Source: Streptomyces sp. ICBB 8177 (GTDB lineage Bacteria; Actinomycetota; Actinomycetes; Streptomycetales; Streptomycetaceae). Taken from it: a stretch of DNA of 64,000 nucleotides. The notes beneath the pieces were generated by a model. That model was not told the origin of the DNA, searched no databases, and saw only the letters and a list, made by a program, of their open reading frames with translations. Of this stretch, positions 43,936-52,721 are shown in pieces. Position 1 is the stretch's first letter; every line of letters begins with the position of its first letter. The position numbers and the translations under genes are program-made. The DNA is taken from NCBI RefSeq assembly GCF_003144095.1, contig NZ_NSKH01000002.1, forward strand, positions 68,977 through 132,976. Reading direction: 5' to 3'.

Positions 43936-44101
43936 GTTCTTCTCCGTCCCTCGAACCGGCCGGGCCGCGAAGCCACGTTCGGCGCGCCCCGGGAAGTCGA
44001 TCACCACTCGCCTCCCCAGGAGCACCCCGACCATGCCTCGCCCGCCGGTCCCTCGGTCGCGTTCACCCAGAAGCCGGAAGCGCGGCCCCCGGACGCGTCG
44101 C

Positions 44102-46729
44102 TCAGGGCAGGATCTCGACGTACCCGTCGGTCCCGTGCACACGGATCCGCTGGCCGTCGCGGATCAGCCGGGTGGCCCGCTCCACGCCCACGACGGCCGG
44201 CAAGCCGTACTCCCGGGCGATCACCGCGCCATGGGTCATCAGGCCGCCCACCTCCGTCACCAGCCCCGTGATCCCGACGAACAACGGCGACCAACTGGGG
44301 TCCGTGAAGGCCGTCACCAGGATGTCGCCCGCTTCCAGGTCGGCCTCGGCCATGTCGAGGACGACGCGCGCCCTCCCCTCGACGGTCCCGGCGGAGACCG
44401 GTACGCCGACCAGTGCGCCGGCCGGCACGTCCTCGCGCCGGTACGCCCCCGTGAGGGCCTCCCCGTCCGAGGTGATCACCCGGGGCGGAGTGAGCGCGTG
44501 GTACGAGCGGAACGCGTCCTTGCGCCGCCGAACGAGCCCGTCGTCCACCCGGTGCGAACGCACGACGTCGCGGAGTTCCTCGAACGTGAGGTAGAACGCG
44601 TCCTCCTTCTCGGACAGCACGCCGGCCCGCACGAGGCGCTCGGCCTCCGCCAACAGGGCCTGCTTGTAGACGAAGTAGCGGCTGACGATGCCGTACTTCG
44701 GGTACTCCCGGTACCCGATGAAGGTGCGGACCCGGTCGATCATCCGCCGGGTCTCCTCGGCCTTGCGGTCCCCCTCGGGCAGGGCCCGCAAGCGGGACAG
44801 CACCTCCCGCTCCTTCTCCCGTGCCTTCCGCAGCCCCTGCTCGAACCGCCGCGCGGCGGCGCCCGGTGCGAAGTTCCTGACGTGGTCGAGGATCACCGGG
44901 ACGAGCGCGGCGGGCCGCTCGCGCCAACGCGGCCTCGTGATGTCGATCTCGCCGACGCAGCGCATGCCGTACCGGTCGAGGTAGTCCTCGATGGCCGCGC
45001 GCGCCTCGGCACCGCCCGGGAGCTTCGGCAACTCGTCCAGGAAGCCGTCACCCAGGAGGCCCTCGGCGCCCTCCAGGAACGCCACCACCTGCGGCCACGG
45101 GCGGATCACGTCCGCGACGTCGAGCAGCGCCAGCCCCATCTCCGACGTGACGTTGCCGGGGGCGGACAGCGTGAGGGTGTCAGCCGCGTTCTTCTCGCCG
45201 AGCCACTCCAGCAGTTTGTCGTTGAGCCACCACGTGGCCTGAATCCCCGCCATGATCGCCTGGATGTTCAACGGGTCGCCCAGGACCCGCTTGTGCTCCT
45301 CGAAGGCCTCCAGCAGGAAGTCGAACAGCGCCGGTCCGCTCTTCGTGCGGATGTCGCGCTCCAGGGCGGCGACGGACGTACGGCTCCGTTCGACCAGCTC
45401 GGTGACGATGGCCGGGTCGGTCTCGATCGGCGCGGGCGCACCACCGGGGGGCGGTCCGCCGGCGGTCCGTGCGGCGGGTGCCATCTCCGGGAGCGCGGGG
45501 ACGAAGCCGTCGTGGCTCAGGACGGTCTCCAGGGCGTCCCTGACCAGCGGGTCGCCCCTGCCCATGACGTCCAGGAGGGCCGCGCGGCTCGCGGGTGAGG
45601 CCAGGCGCTGGGTGACGTCGACGAACAGCCTCCCGCCCGCCTCGTGCATCGGCGCCATGGCTGTCAGCTGCCACACGGAAAGACCCAGGGGCCTCATGGG
45701 ATCGGTCATCATCTGCTGATGGCCGACGGAGACGTAGACGCGGTTCTCCTGGTCGCCGGAGCCGGAGCCGGGGATGGGGAAGAGCGTCGTGATCGGGCGG
45801 CTCTGGACGATCTGGAAGCCGTCGTCGTCCAGGCACCACTCGACGTCCTGCGGGCCGCCGAAGTGCGCTTCGATCCGCCGCCCGAGCCGTACGAGCCGCA
45901 CGGCCTGCGCGTCCGTCAGCGCGGGTTCCGTCCGGCGCCCCGGGTCGAGCGCCACCTCGCGCGTGCCGCCGGTCGGCACCGCGTGAACGGCACGCCGCTT
46001 GGTGGCGATCGACCTGGTGACGACCTCGCCGTCCCGCACCGTGAAGACGTCCGGGTTCACCAGACCGGAGACCAGGGCCTCGCCGAGGCCGAAGCCGGCG
46101 TCCACGGTCGCGACCTTCCGGTTGCCCGTGACGGGATCCGCCGTGAACAGGACGCCCGCCGCACGCGGCAGCACCATCCGCTGCACGACGACGGCCATGT
46201 GGACCGTACGGTGGTCGATGCCGTTGCGCAGGCGGTAGGTCACGGCGCGCTCGGTGAACAGCGAGGCCCAGCACCGGCTGACGTGCTCCAGGACCGCCCT
46301 CGGCCCCACGACGTTCATGTACGTGTCCTGCTGGCCCGCGAAGGAGGCCGTCGGCAGGTCCTCGGCCGTCGCGCTGGAGCGGACGGCGCACGCGGCTCGC
46401 TCGCCGAGCCGGGCGTGCGCGCCGGTGATGGCCGCCGCGAGATCGCCCGGGACGGCCGTCTCCTCGATGGTCCGGCGGACGCGTGCGCTGAGGGTGCGGA
46501 TCCCCTCGCGGTCGTCCGGCGCCACGCACGCCAGCCGGTCCAACTGGTCGTCGATCGACGGCGCTTCGGCCATGATCCGCCGAAACGCGTCCGTCGTCAC
46601 GCAGAAGCCGTCCGGCACGCGGACGCCCTCGATCCGCGACAGCCCGCCCAGGTGCGCGCCCTTGCCGCCGACGACCGCGACCTGCGTCTCGTCAACCTGC
46701 CGAAGATCCAGCACGTACTGGTCGGTCAT
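44102..46729 (-). CDS. rph: Rifampin phosphotransferase (Rph-like, PEP-synthase family)
   Basis: 875 residues, like Rph enzymes (about 860-890), which transfer the beta-phosphate of ATP to rifamycin O21 and inactivate it. ATP-grasp N-domain: VVGGKGAHLGGLSRIEG (residues 19-35), AVRSSATAEDLPTASFAGQQDTY, QDVEWCLDDDGFQIVQSRPITTL. The middle is the rifamycin-binding region. C-terminal swivelling His domain GGLMTHGAVIAREYGLPAVVG with catalytic H833. There is no PEP/pyruvate domain, which separates Rph from PEP synthase. A 19-bp element at 46967 and a coupled 32-codon ORF lie upstream. Confidence 0.9.
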   Translation of the reverse strand: MTDQYVLDLRQVDETQVAVVGGKGAHLGGLSRIEGVRVPDGFCVTTDAFRRIMAEAPSIDDQLDRLACVAPDDREGIRTLSARVRRTIEETAVPGDLAAAITGAHARLGERAACAVRSSATAEDLPTASFAGQQDTYMNVVGPRAVLEHVSRCWASLFTERAVTYRLRNGIDHRTVHMAVVVQRMVLPRAAGVLFTADPVTGNRKVATVDAGFGLGEALVSGLVNPDVFTVRDGEVVTRSIATKRRAVHAVPTGGTREVALDPGRRTEPALTDAQAVRLVRLGRRIEAHFGGPQDVEWCLDDDGFQIVQSRPITTLFPIPGSGSGDQENRVYVSVGHQQMMTDPMRPLGLSVWQLTAMAPMHEAGGRLFVDVTQRLASPASRAALLDVMGRGDPLVRDALETVLSHDGFVPALPEMAPAARTAGGPPPGGAPAPIETDPAIVTELVERSRTSVAALERDIRTKSGPALFDFLLEAFEEHKRVLGDPLNIQAIMAGIQATWWLNDKLLEWLGEKNAADTLTLSAPGNVTSEMGLALLDVADVIRPWPQVVAFLEGAEGLLGDGFLDELPKLPGGAEARAAIEDYLDRYGMRCVGEIDITRPRWRERPAALVPVILDHVRNFAPGAAARRFEQGLRKAREKEREVLSRLRALPEGDRKAEETRRMIDRVRTFIGYREYPKYGIVSRYFVYKQALLAEAERLVRAGVLSEKEDAFYLTFEELRDVVRSHRVDDGLVRRRKDAFRSYHALTPPRVITSDGEALTGAYRREDVPAGALVGVPVSAGTVEGRARVVLDMAEADLEAGDILVTAFTDPSWSPLFVGITGLVTEVGGLMTHGAVIAREYGLPAVVGVERATRLIRDGQRIRVHGTDGYVEILP

Positions 46730-46824
46730 CGCGTCGCCTCCGGGGCAGCCGTGCCGCGTCGCGCCGCGGTGTCCGGTCGCGTCACCGGCGCCTCCTGCGC
46801 TGTCGAGTCTTCCGTGGTGCTCAT
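46726..46824 (-). CDS. Short ORF coupled to rph
   Basis: 32 codons (MSTTEDSTAQEAPVTRPDTA...PEATR), stop overlapping the rph ATG (ATGA, 46726-46729). Low-complexity polar peptide of no known family; purine-rich GGGAAGG lies upstream. It may be a leader ORF that sets rph translation, or chance. Confidence 0.4.
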   Translation of the reverse strand: MSTTEDSTAQEAPVTRPDTAARRGTAAPEATR

Positions 46825-46966
46825 CCCTGGTCGCCTTCCCTCCGACACGTGTCGGCCTTCCGCCCCGCCCGGTCGGGCGGCGGGCGCTTCCGCGCTTTCG
46901 CTAACGCCGGTCGTGCCCCCGTTTCCGCTGATCGCGGCATGAGCCGACGATTCTGCGCCGTGACCA

Positions 46967-46985
46967 GGGCCTTGTGGCAAGCCCC
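46967..46985. promoter_or_regulatory. Rifamycin-associated element (RAE)-like site
   Basis: Minus strand GGGGCTTGCCACAAGGCCC, a 19-bp inverted repeat with one mismatch, about 240 bp upstream of rph. From memory, the RAE described upstream of actinomycete rph and other rifamycin-resistance genes is a 19-bp GGGGCTTGC.ACAAGCCCC-type dyad. Predicted rifamycin-inducible promoter element. Confidence 0.7.
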
Positions 46986-47290
46986 CCAGTGCGCTATAGG
47001 TTGAGAGTGGCAGGGAGAGAGCGTCTTCCCTGCCTTTGCTCTTGCCTGATCCGGTCGCGTCTCCGTGTCTTTGCGAGTCTTTGCGTGTCTTCGCCCGACC
47101 AGGCCCGCGTCTCCGTCGACCCGCACGGATCCGCCGCGCCGGCCGTTCCGCGGTGGGCCCGCCCGTGACCTGTGCCGTACGTTCCCGGACCAGGCGGGTG
47201 ATCCGGCCCGGGAGGTTCCGCGCGTCGCGTCGGGTCCTGTGGCGCCCGGCGGTCGTACGGTCGAGTCCTTGCCGAAGACGAGGATTTCCG
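46986..47290. other. Gene-free stretch upstream of the RibD-like gene
   Basis: About 300 bp. Contains three imperfect tandem decamers (GTCTTTGCGA, GTCTTTGCGT, GTCTTCGCCC) at 47067-47096. No coding frame with family resemblance seen. Confidence 0.4.
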
Positions 47291-47854
47291 ATGCGCAGTG
47301 TGACCTTTTCGATGGGCGTCTCGCTCGACGGCTACATCGTCGGGCCGGACGGTGGTTTCGACTGGGCGGAGCCCGACGAGGAGGTCTTCCGCTTCGTCAC
47401 CGACCAGATCCGGGGAGTCGGCGTCCACCTGATGGGGCGGCGCCTGTACGAGACGATGCTGTACTGGGAGAGCGCCGACGAGGATCCCTCGCTCGACGCG
47501 TCCATGCGCGAATGGGCGGCGCTGTGGAATCCCCTCCCGAAGGTCGTGTTCTCGACCACGCTGCCGGCGGTGCGGGGGCACGCGCGGCTGGCCTCCGGTG
47601 GAGTGGCCGAGGAGATCGAGCGGTTGCGCGCCGAGCCGGGGGAGGGGGAGATCGCGATCGGCGGTGCGACCCTGGCCGCCGAGGCGGCCGCGTCGGGGCT
47701 GATCGACGAGTACCGTCCCAGGGTCCACCCGGTGCTGGTCGGCGGCGGCATCCCGTTCTTCCCCCAGGGCGAGCGCAGGGTGGGTCTCGACCTCGTCGAG
47801 ACCCGCACCTTCCCTTCGGGCGTCGTCCACCTCCGCTACCGCGTGCCGCGTTGA
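47291..47854 (+). CDS. RibD C-terminal-like (dihydrofolate reductase fold) protein
   Basis: 187 residues: SVTFSMGVSLDGYIVGPDGGFDW (2-25), HLMGRRLYETMLYWE, FSTTL, GGATLAAEAAASGLIDEYRPRVHPVLVGGGIPFF, the RibD_C/YyaP pattern of NADPH-binding reductases. Not DHFR itself. Substrate unknown. ATG at 47291 with GAGG 8 bases before. Confidence 0.9.
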   Translation: MRSVTFSMGVSLDGYIVGPDGGFDWAEPDEEVFRFVTDQIRGVGVHLMGRRLYETMLYWESADEDPSLDASMREWAALWNPLPKVVFSTTLPAVRGHARLASGGVAEEIERLRAEPGEGEIAIGGATLAAEAAASGLIDEYRPRVHPVLVGGGIPFFPQGERRVGLDLVETRTFPSGVVHLRYRVPR

Positions 47855-47934
47855 GCCGGTCCGACCGCCGGGAGGCGTGCCGTCCGCGTTCGTCTCCGCT
47901 GAGGCGCGCCGGCACCGAGCGGACCGCGAGAGGT

Positions 47935-47964
47935 GCTAAGGCAGGTTGATAAAGTAGCCTTAGC
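47935..47964. promoter_or_regulatory. MarR-type operator overlapping the marR start region
   Basis: GCTAAGGC, 14-base spacer, GCCTTAGC: perfect 8-bp arms in a conspicuously A/T-rich patch ending 2 bp before the ATG. Likely autorepression site; no ribosome site is visible between it and ATG, so the mRNA may be leaderless. Confidence 0.6.
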
Positions 47965-47966
47965 AT

Positions 47967-48407
47967 ATGAGTGATGATCTGAACGCTGACGGCGTGGCCT
48001 CGGCCTTGCTGGCGAGCATCGGCGTGCTCGTGCGCCGGGTGCGCCAAGTGCCGGTCGACGGCGGGCTGACGATGCCCGAGCGGTCCGCGCTGTCGCTCCT
48101 GGAGCGCTCAGGTCCCACCACGTCCTCGGCGCTGGCCAAGGAGGCGCAGATCACCGCACAGGCCATGGGAGCGACGCTCGGCGCGCTGCGGGACCGCGGC
48201 CTGGTCGAGCGGCGCCCCGACCCGGACGACGGCAGGCGCGTGGTGCTCACGGTGACCCCCTCCGGTCACCAAGCGCTGAAGGACAAACGCAACGCGCGGG
48301 CCGAACTCGTCGCCCGGGCCCTGACCGACGGCACGTTCACGCAGGCCGAACTGGACCAGCTGGCAGGGGCAGCGGCCTTGCTCGACCGGCTGGCACGCAC
48401 CATCTGA
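47967..48407 (+). CDS. MarR-family regulator
   Basis: 146 residues. Winged HTH: LTMPERSALSLLERSGPTTSSALAKEAQITAQAMGATLGALRDRGLVERRPDPDDGRRVVLTVT is not copied whole from any known member but has every MarR landmark, including DPDDGR(R) in the wing. C-terminal dimerisation helix LDQLAGAAALLDRLA. Ligand unknown. Divergently or locally regulated targets may include the neighbouring RibD-like and isochorismatase genes. Confidence 0.9.
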   Translation: MSDDLNADGVASALLASIGVLVRRVRQVPVDGGLTMPERSALSLLERSGPTTSSALAKEAQITAQAMGATLGALRDRGLVERRPDPDDGRRVVLTVTPSGHQALKDKRNARAELVARALTDGTFTQAELDQLAGAAALLDRLARTI

Positions 48408-48567
48408 TGCGGCCTGGTCCACGAGAACGCGGGCCTGTGACGGGTCCTTCCACGCCGCGCACGCCGCGCCGCCCGACCGGCGGCCTGGTCCATGCGCGCA
48501 GCGTGGCCTGGTGTCACCGAGGCCGTCCCGCCTCCCATCCCCGCCGTGAACTGGAGCAGCTCCCGGA

Positions 48568-49134
48568 ATGCCACTGACAACGATCGACCCCAACCCCGCA
48601 CTCGTCGTGATCGACCTCCAGAAGGGCTTCGTCCCGGCGCTCACCGACGGCCCGGCCACCGCCGCCATGGAGCGGGCGACCCACCTGGCCTCGGAGTTCC
48701 GACGGCACGGCCTGCCGGTCGTGCTGGTCAACGTCGCCGGCCGTCCGCCGGGCCGCACCGAGGTCAGGCGAACCGCACGCGCCGACGCCTTCCCGGACGG
48801 CTGGACCGACCTCATCGACGAACTCGACGTCCGGCCGACCGACCACCTGATCACCAAGCGGCGGCGCAGCGCGTTCCACGACACCGGACTCGACACCCTC
48901 CTGCGGGACCTGGGTGTCACGCAGGTCGTGCTCGCCGGCATCTCGACCAGTTCGGGCGTCGAGTCCACCGCGCGCTCGGCCTGCGACCACGGCTACCACG
49001 TCGTCGCGGTCACCGACGCCATGAGCGATCCCGACGCCGAATCCCACCGCCACAGCGTCGAACGCGTCCTGCCCAAGCTCGGCGAGACCGCCACCGCCGC
49101 CGAGGTCGTCGACATGGTGGAGGCGACACGATGA
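48568..49134 (+). CDS. Isochorismatase-like hydrolase lacking the usual Cys
   Basis: 188 residues. Asp in ALVVIDLQKGF and Lys in ITKRRRSAFHDTGL are present, but the catalytic Cys position reads LAGISTSSGVESTARSA, with Ser-Gly where Cys-Val is usual. It belongs to the subfamily with GIxTSxGVESTAR that has no nucleophilic Cys, so hydrolase activity is doubtful. The end overlaps the PEBP gene start (ATGA). Confidence 0.88.
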   Translation: MPLTTIDPNPALVVIDLQKGFVPALTDGPATAAMERATHLASEFRRHGLPVVLVNVAGRPPGRTEVRRTARADAFPDGWTDLIDELDVRPTDHLITKRRRSAFHDTGLDTLLRDLGVTQVVLAGISTSSGVESTARSACDHGYHVVAVTDAMSDPDAESHRHSVERVLPKLGETATAAEVVDMVEATR

Positions 49135-49787
49135 CGCTGTTGGGCCGGCTCCTGAGGAACCGCAGGGCAGGGGACACCCACATGGCGTGGAACCTGCCCA
49201 ACTTGCGGGTTCAGCCGCCGAGTTCACCCGGTGATCCGTCCGACGTAGAGGACAGCCCGCCCACCTCGCGGGAGGGCCTGCCCGACTCGCCGAGCCGGGA
49301 GCAGCTGATCCTGTCCAGCCGCCACTTCGGCGACGGCGACGCCATAGCGCTGGAGCACTGCGCGAAGAACATCGGCGGCGACGACACGTCTCCCCACCTG
49401 GCGTGGACGCCGCCGCCACCCGGTACGGCCCAACTCCTGCTGGTCATGGAGGACATCGACGTCCCCCTGCCCAAACCCGCCGTGCACTGCGTCGCGTTGC
49501 TCGACCCGGCGTCCGGGCAGCTCGCCCCCGGCGCCCTCGACGCGAGGCGGGCGACCGCCGGAGTCCACCTGCTGCGGTCCACCATCGGACGCGGGTACCA
49601 CGGGCCCGCCCCCATCAAGGGCCATGGGCCGCACCGTTACGTCTTCCAGCTGTTCGCCCTCGCGGCACCCGTAGCCGATCCCCTCGGCACGACGCCGCTG
49701 GACCGGGCGCGGCCCCGCGCCCTCCTGCCCGCCATCAGCGCACCCGTCCTCGCCCGTGCGCGCTTGACCGGGGTCCACGAACGCTGA
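49131..49787 (+). CDS. YbhB/YbcL-type PEBP (Raf-kinase-inhibitor-like) protein
   Basis: 218 residues. Landmarks: DDTSPHLAWTPPPPGTAQLLLVMEDIDVP, RGYHGPAPIKGHGPHRYVFQLFAL, both PEBP signature loops with the DPD-like (here DID) and GPHRY motifs. An N-terminal addition of about 60 residues (MTLLGRLLRNRR..) precedes the domain. Bacterial members have unknown ligand; coupled to the isochorismatase-like gene. Confidence 0.88.
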   Translation: MTLLGRLLRNRRAGDTHMAWNLPNLRVQPPSSPGDPSDVEDSPPTSREGLPDSPSREQLILSSRHFGDGDAIALEHCAKNIGGDDTSPHLAWTPPPPGTAQLLLVMEDIDVPLPKPAVHCVALLDPASGQLAPGALDARRATAGVHLLRSTIGRGYHGPAPIKGHGPHRYVFQLFALAAPVADPLGTTPLDRARPRALLPAISAPVLARARLTGVHER

Positions 49788-49975
49788 GGCCGAGGGCGGG
49801 GCCCGGGTTCCGGGTACCGCCCTCGGCGCGGGCACGGTCATGCGGCGAACGGCTGCTACGGACCGGCCTCAGTGCGCCACCGGCCTGGCGAGAGAACTCG
49901 CCCGTGTTCCGGGCGCAGCCCACCACCTGGCCACGGTGCGGCCTGCCCCCTACTGAAGGATCCCGGCGGCGCCGG

Positions 49976-50010
49976 GACCGCGGTGTCGGTACGGGACAGA
50001 CACCGCGGTC
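49976..50010. terminator. Bidirectional hairpin between convergent genes
   Basis: GACCGCGGTGTC, 11-base loop, GACACCGCGGTC: 12-bp perfect stem in the 284-bp gap between the PEBP and SRPBCC genes, which converge. Confidence 0.7.
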
Positions 50011-50071
50011 GCTTCGGCGCTCGCCGGGATCCGGGTCGGCGCTCGCTGGGCAGGACGCCCTGCGTGGGGGC

Positions 50072-50533
50072 TCAGTCGCCCGGCCTGATGCGGCCCCGCC
50101 ATGCTCCGGTCTCGCTGCCCCGGTGCTCGATGTAGTCCTTGAAGCGTCGCATGTCGCCCTTGACGCGCCGGTCTATGGCGCCGGTCAGGTCGGCGGCCTT
50201 CTCCGCGACCCCGCTCGGCTCGACGGCCATCACCAGTTCCACACGCGTGTGTTCGTCATCGAGGCGCTGGAAGCTGACCAGGCCCCGCTGCTGGGTGTCG
50301 CCGTCCACCGTCCGCCAGCCGATCCGTTCGTCGGGATGCTGGTCCACGATCTCCGTGTCGAACTCCCGTCGCACGCCACCGATCTTGGTGACCCAGTGGT
50401 TGTGGCGGTCGTCGATCTGCCGGACCTCCTCGACCCCTTCCATGAAGTGCGGGAACTGCTCGAACTGCGTCCACTGGTTGTAGGCGGTGTGCACAGGCAC
50501 GTCGACCTCTACCGATTCCTTCACCGTGGTCAT
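50072..50533 (-). CDS. SRPBCC-family (polyketide cyclase/dehydrase-like) protein
   Basis: 153 residues from ATG at 50533. Opening TTVKESVEVDVPVHTAYNQWTQFEQFPHFMEGVEEVRQ and later WVTKIGGVRREFDTEIVDQHPDERIGWRTVDG mark the YcxB/COQ10-like SRPBCC group common in actinomycete stress loci. Ligand-binding helix-grip fold expected; function unknown. Confidence 0.85.
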   Translation of the reverse strand: MTTVKESVEVDVPVHTAYNQWTQFEQFPHFMEGVEEVRQIDDRHNHWVTKIGGVRREFDTEIVDQHPDERIGWRTVDGDTQQRGLVSFQRLDDEHTRVELVMAVEPSGVAEKAADLTGAIDRRVKGDMRRFKDYIEHRGSETGAWRGRIRPGD

Positions 50534-50912
50534 CAAAAGCTCCTCTCACTCGTCAGGGCAACTCCGGCGGAAAGCCGCCACACTCATGCGGGTACCCACC
50601 ACATCCCGCTTATGCGATCCGACCGCGCGGTCTCCCGACGGAGGCGGCGAAACCTCGTGTGCCGCATGCCGCACTGAGGGCCGCTCCGCCGTGGCGTCAG
50701 CTCGCCGTGGTGTACGCGGTGACCCGGCTCGCGGGCGCCCGAGGCCCGACCGACGCCCGGCGGCCGATCGTGCGGCCGGGCCACGCCTTGCGCAGTCGGA
50801 CGGCCAAATCGCCACCCCGGCCACGTGGCTCGGAGTGTGACGGCACGCGTGATGCGCGGTGCCCGCACGTCCGCGGATGCGGGAACGTGCGGCGACGCCG
50901 CGGTCACCTCCC
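50534..50912. other. Gene-free stretch
   Basis: About 380 bp between the SRPBCC and GlxA-type genes. The left end holds the SRPBCC promoter region (AGGAG at its edge). Open frames here show no family resemblance on either strand. Confidence 0.4.
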
Positions 50913-51860
50913 CTACGTGCCCGACGTCGAGCGTGTGAAGGCGCGGCGGTAGGCGGTGGGGGTGGTGTCCAGGGCGCGCCGGAAGTGCAGCCGCAGGTTG
51001 GCCGCCGTGCCCAGCCCGCTGTCTCGCGCCACCTGGTCCACCGAGCGGTCCGTGGTCTCCAGCAGTTCCCGTGCCCTGCCGAGGCGGGCGCTGAGCAACC
51101 ACCGCAGCGGGGTGGTGCCCGTCTCCTCGGCGAACCGGCGCATGAAGGTCCGTTGCGAAAGGCCCGCGTGCCGGGCGAGCACGCGCAACGTGAGCGCCTC
51201 GTCGAGCCGGTGCAGGGCCCACTCCCGGGTGGCGGACAGCGACGCCTCACCGGCCGCCGCGACGGGAGCCGGCACGTACTGGGCCTGCCCGCCGTCCCGG
51301 TGCGGTGCGGCGACCAGATCGCGGGCGATCTGGTTGGCCACCTCCGCGCCCAGATCGCGGCGCACGATGTGCAGGCACAAATCGATGCCGCAGCACACCC
51401 CGGCCGAGGTGAGCACGTCGCCCTCGTCGACGTAAAGCACGTCGCGGTCGACCGACACGGCGGGGAAGTTCCGCTCCAACTCGTCGACGTGCTTCCAGTG
51501 GGTCGTGGCGTGCAGCCCGTCCAGTACGCCCGCCGCCGCCAGCGCGAAGGCGCCCGTGCAGATCGACACCACCCGCCTGCCCCGTTGGCGGGCCTCGGCC
51601 AGTTCGCCGAGCACGGCGTCCGGCACCGGGACGGCCGGCTCGAACCCCGGCACGATCACGGTGTCGGCGGTGCGCACCTTCTCCAGGCCCCCGTCGGCGA
51701 GCAGGGCGAAGCCCGCGGTGGTGGTCACCTTCGCGTCCAGCGCGCACAGGGTCGCCTCGTAGGCGGTCTCCGGCCGGGTGGTGAAGATCTGCGCCGGAAT
51801 CGCCAGGTCGAGCGGGACGACTCCGTCCAGCGCCAGGACCGCTACTCGATGCACTGCCAT
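50913..51860 (-). CDS. GlxA-family transcriptional regulator (DJ-1/PfpI + AraC)
   Basis: 315 residues. N-terminal DJ-1/PfpI-like domain with the nucleophile-elbow VVSICTGAFALAAAG (Cys at about 100), and a C-terminal AraC HTH pair (LDEALTLRVLARHAGLSQRTFMRRFAEETGTTPLRWLL, then SVDQVARDSGLGTAANLRLHFRRALDTTPTAYRRAF). Probably activates the divergent HD-domain and RidA genes 71 bp away in response to a small amide or aldehyde. Confidence 0.92.
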   Translation of the reverse strand: MAVHRVAVLALDGVVPLDLAIPAQIFTTRPETAYEATLCALDAKVTTTAGFALLADGGLEKVRTADTVIVPGFEPAVPVPDAVLGELAEARQRGRRVVSICTGAFALAAAGVLDGLHATTHWKHVDELERNFPAVSVDRDVLYVDEGDVLTSAGVCCGIDLCLHIVRRDLGAEVANQIARDLVAAPHRDGGQAQYVPAPVAAAGEASLSATREWALHRLDEALTLRVLARHAGLSQRTFMRRFAEETGTTPLRWLLSARLGRARELLETTDRSVDQVARDSGLGTAANLRLHFRRALDTTPTAYRRAFTRSTSGT

Positions 51861-51931
51861 GGCAAGATCCTAGCGAAGTAGGGGAATTTTGCCTCTCGCC
51901 AGGTCAGAGCGGTCACGGCCAGGCTGAAGGC

Positions 51932-52606
51932 ATGACCAGAACAACTCGCGAGGCGCCCCGCGACCCGATCACGCTGCCCGGCACACCGCTTGCCGACGCC
52001 GTCGTCAACCTCGTCCGGCCGGTGGAAACGCCGTCCGTCTTCAACCACAGCATCCGCAGCTACCTGTTCGCCCGGCTGGTCGCCGGCCGCCTCGGCCTGG
52101 CCGTCGGCCACGACTACGACGACGACCTGCTGTTCGCCGCGTGCGCCATGCACGACCTCGGCCTGGCGTCGGACGGTCCGCACAGGCAGCGGTTCGAGGT
52201 CGAAGGCGCCGACCGGGCAGCCGAGTTGCTCGTCCGGCACGGGGTACCCGCGACGGACGCCGACGAGGTCTGGCAGGCCATCGCCCTGCACACCTCCCCG
52301 GGTATCGCGGAACGCCGCGGCACGCTGTGCGTGCTCGTCCGCGAAGGCGTCGCCCTCGACTTCGGCGGGCCACTGGGCGCCGACCACGCCGAGGCCGTCA
52401 CCGACGAACAGGCCGACGCCGTGCACGCCGCCTACCCACGGCTGGACATGATCCGCTCACTCACCGACGCGATCGTCGCGCAGGCCGCGAAGGACCCGAA
52501 GAACGCACCCCGTTACTCGATCCCCGGCGAATTCCTCCGTGAGCGCGAGACCTTCGGCCGGACCCGGATGGAACACGCCTGCCGCTCGACCCGCTGGGAC
52601 CACTGA
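51932..52606 (+). CDS. HD-domain phosphohydrolase-like protein
   Basis: 224 residues. HD motif: H in VFNHSIRSYLFARL, then AACAMHDLGLA (HD pair), AIALHTSPG. Similar to the cyanamide hydratase-like/HD branch. Metal ligands are all present. Divergent from the GlxA-type regulator and followed by RidA after 116 bp, so an operon under that regulator is likely. Confidence 0.88.
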   Translation: MTRTTREAPRDPITLPGTPLADAVVNLVRPVETPSVFNHSIRSYLFARLVAGRLGLAVGHDYDDDLLFAACAMHDLGLASDGPHRQRFEVEGADRAAELLVRHGVPATDADEVWQAIALHTSPGIAERRGTLCVLVREGVALDFGGPLGADHAEAVTDEQADAVHAAYPRLDMIRSLTDAIVAQAAKDPKNAPRYSIPGEFLRERETFGRTRMEHACRSTRWDH

Positions 52607-52721
52607 CCCCACGGCGCCCACGAACCCCGTCAGCACAGACCCCTCAGCAGCACTCCCGTCAACGCCGGCCAGGGCACCCGTCACCGGGGACCCGGGCCGG
52701 CAGAGCAAAGGAAGCACCGCA

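Noticed and set aside
44102..46729. Annotation as PEP synthase or pyruvate phosphate dikinase
   Set aside because: The His domain is at the C-terminus and the PEP/pyruvate barrel is missing, which is the Rph layout.
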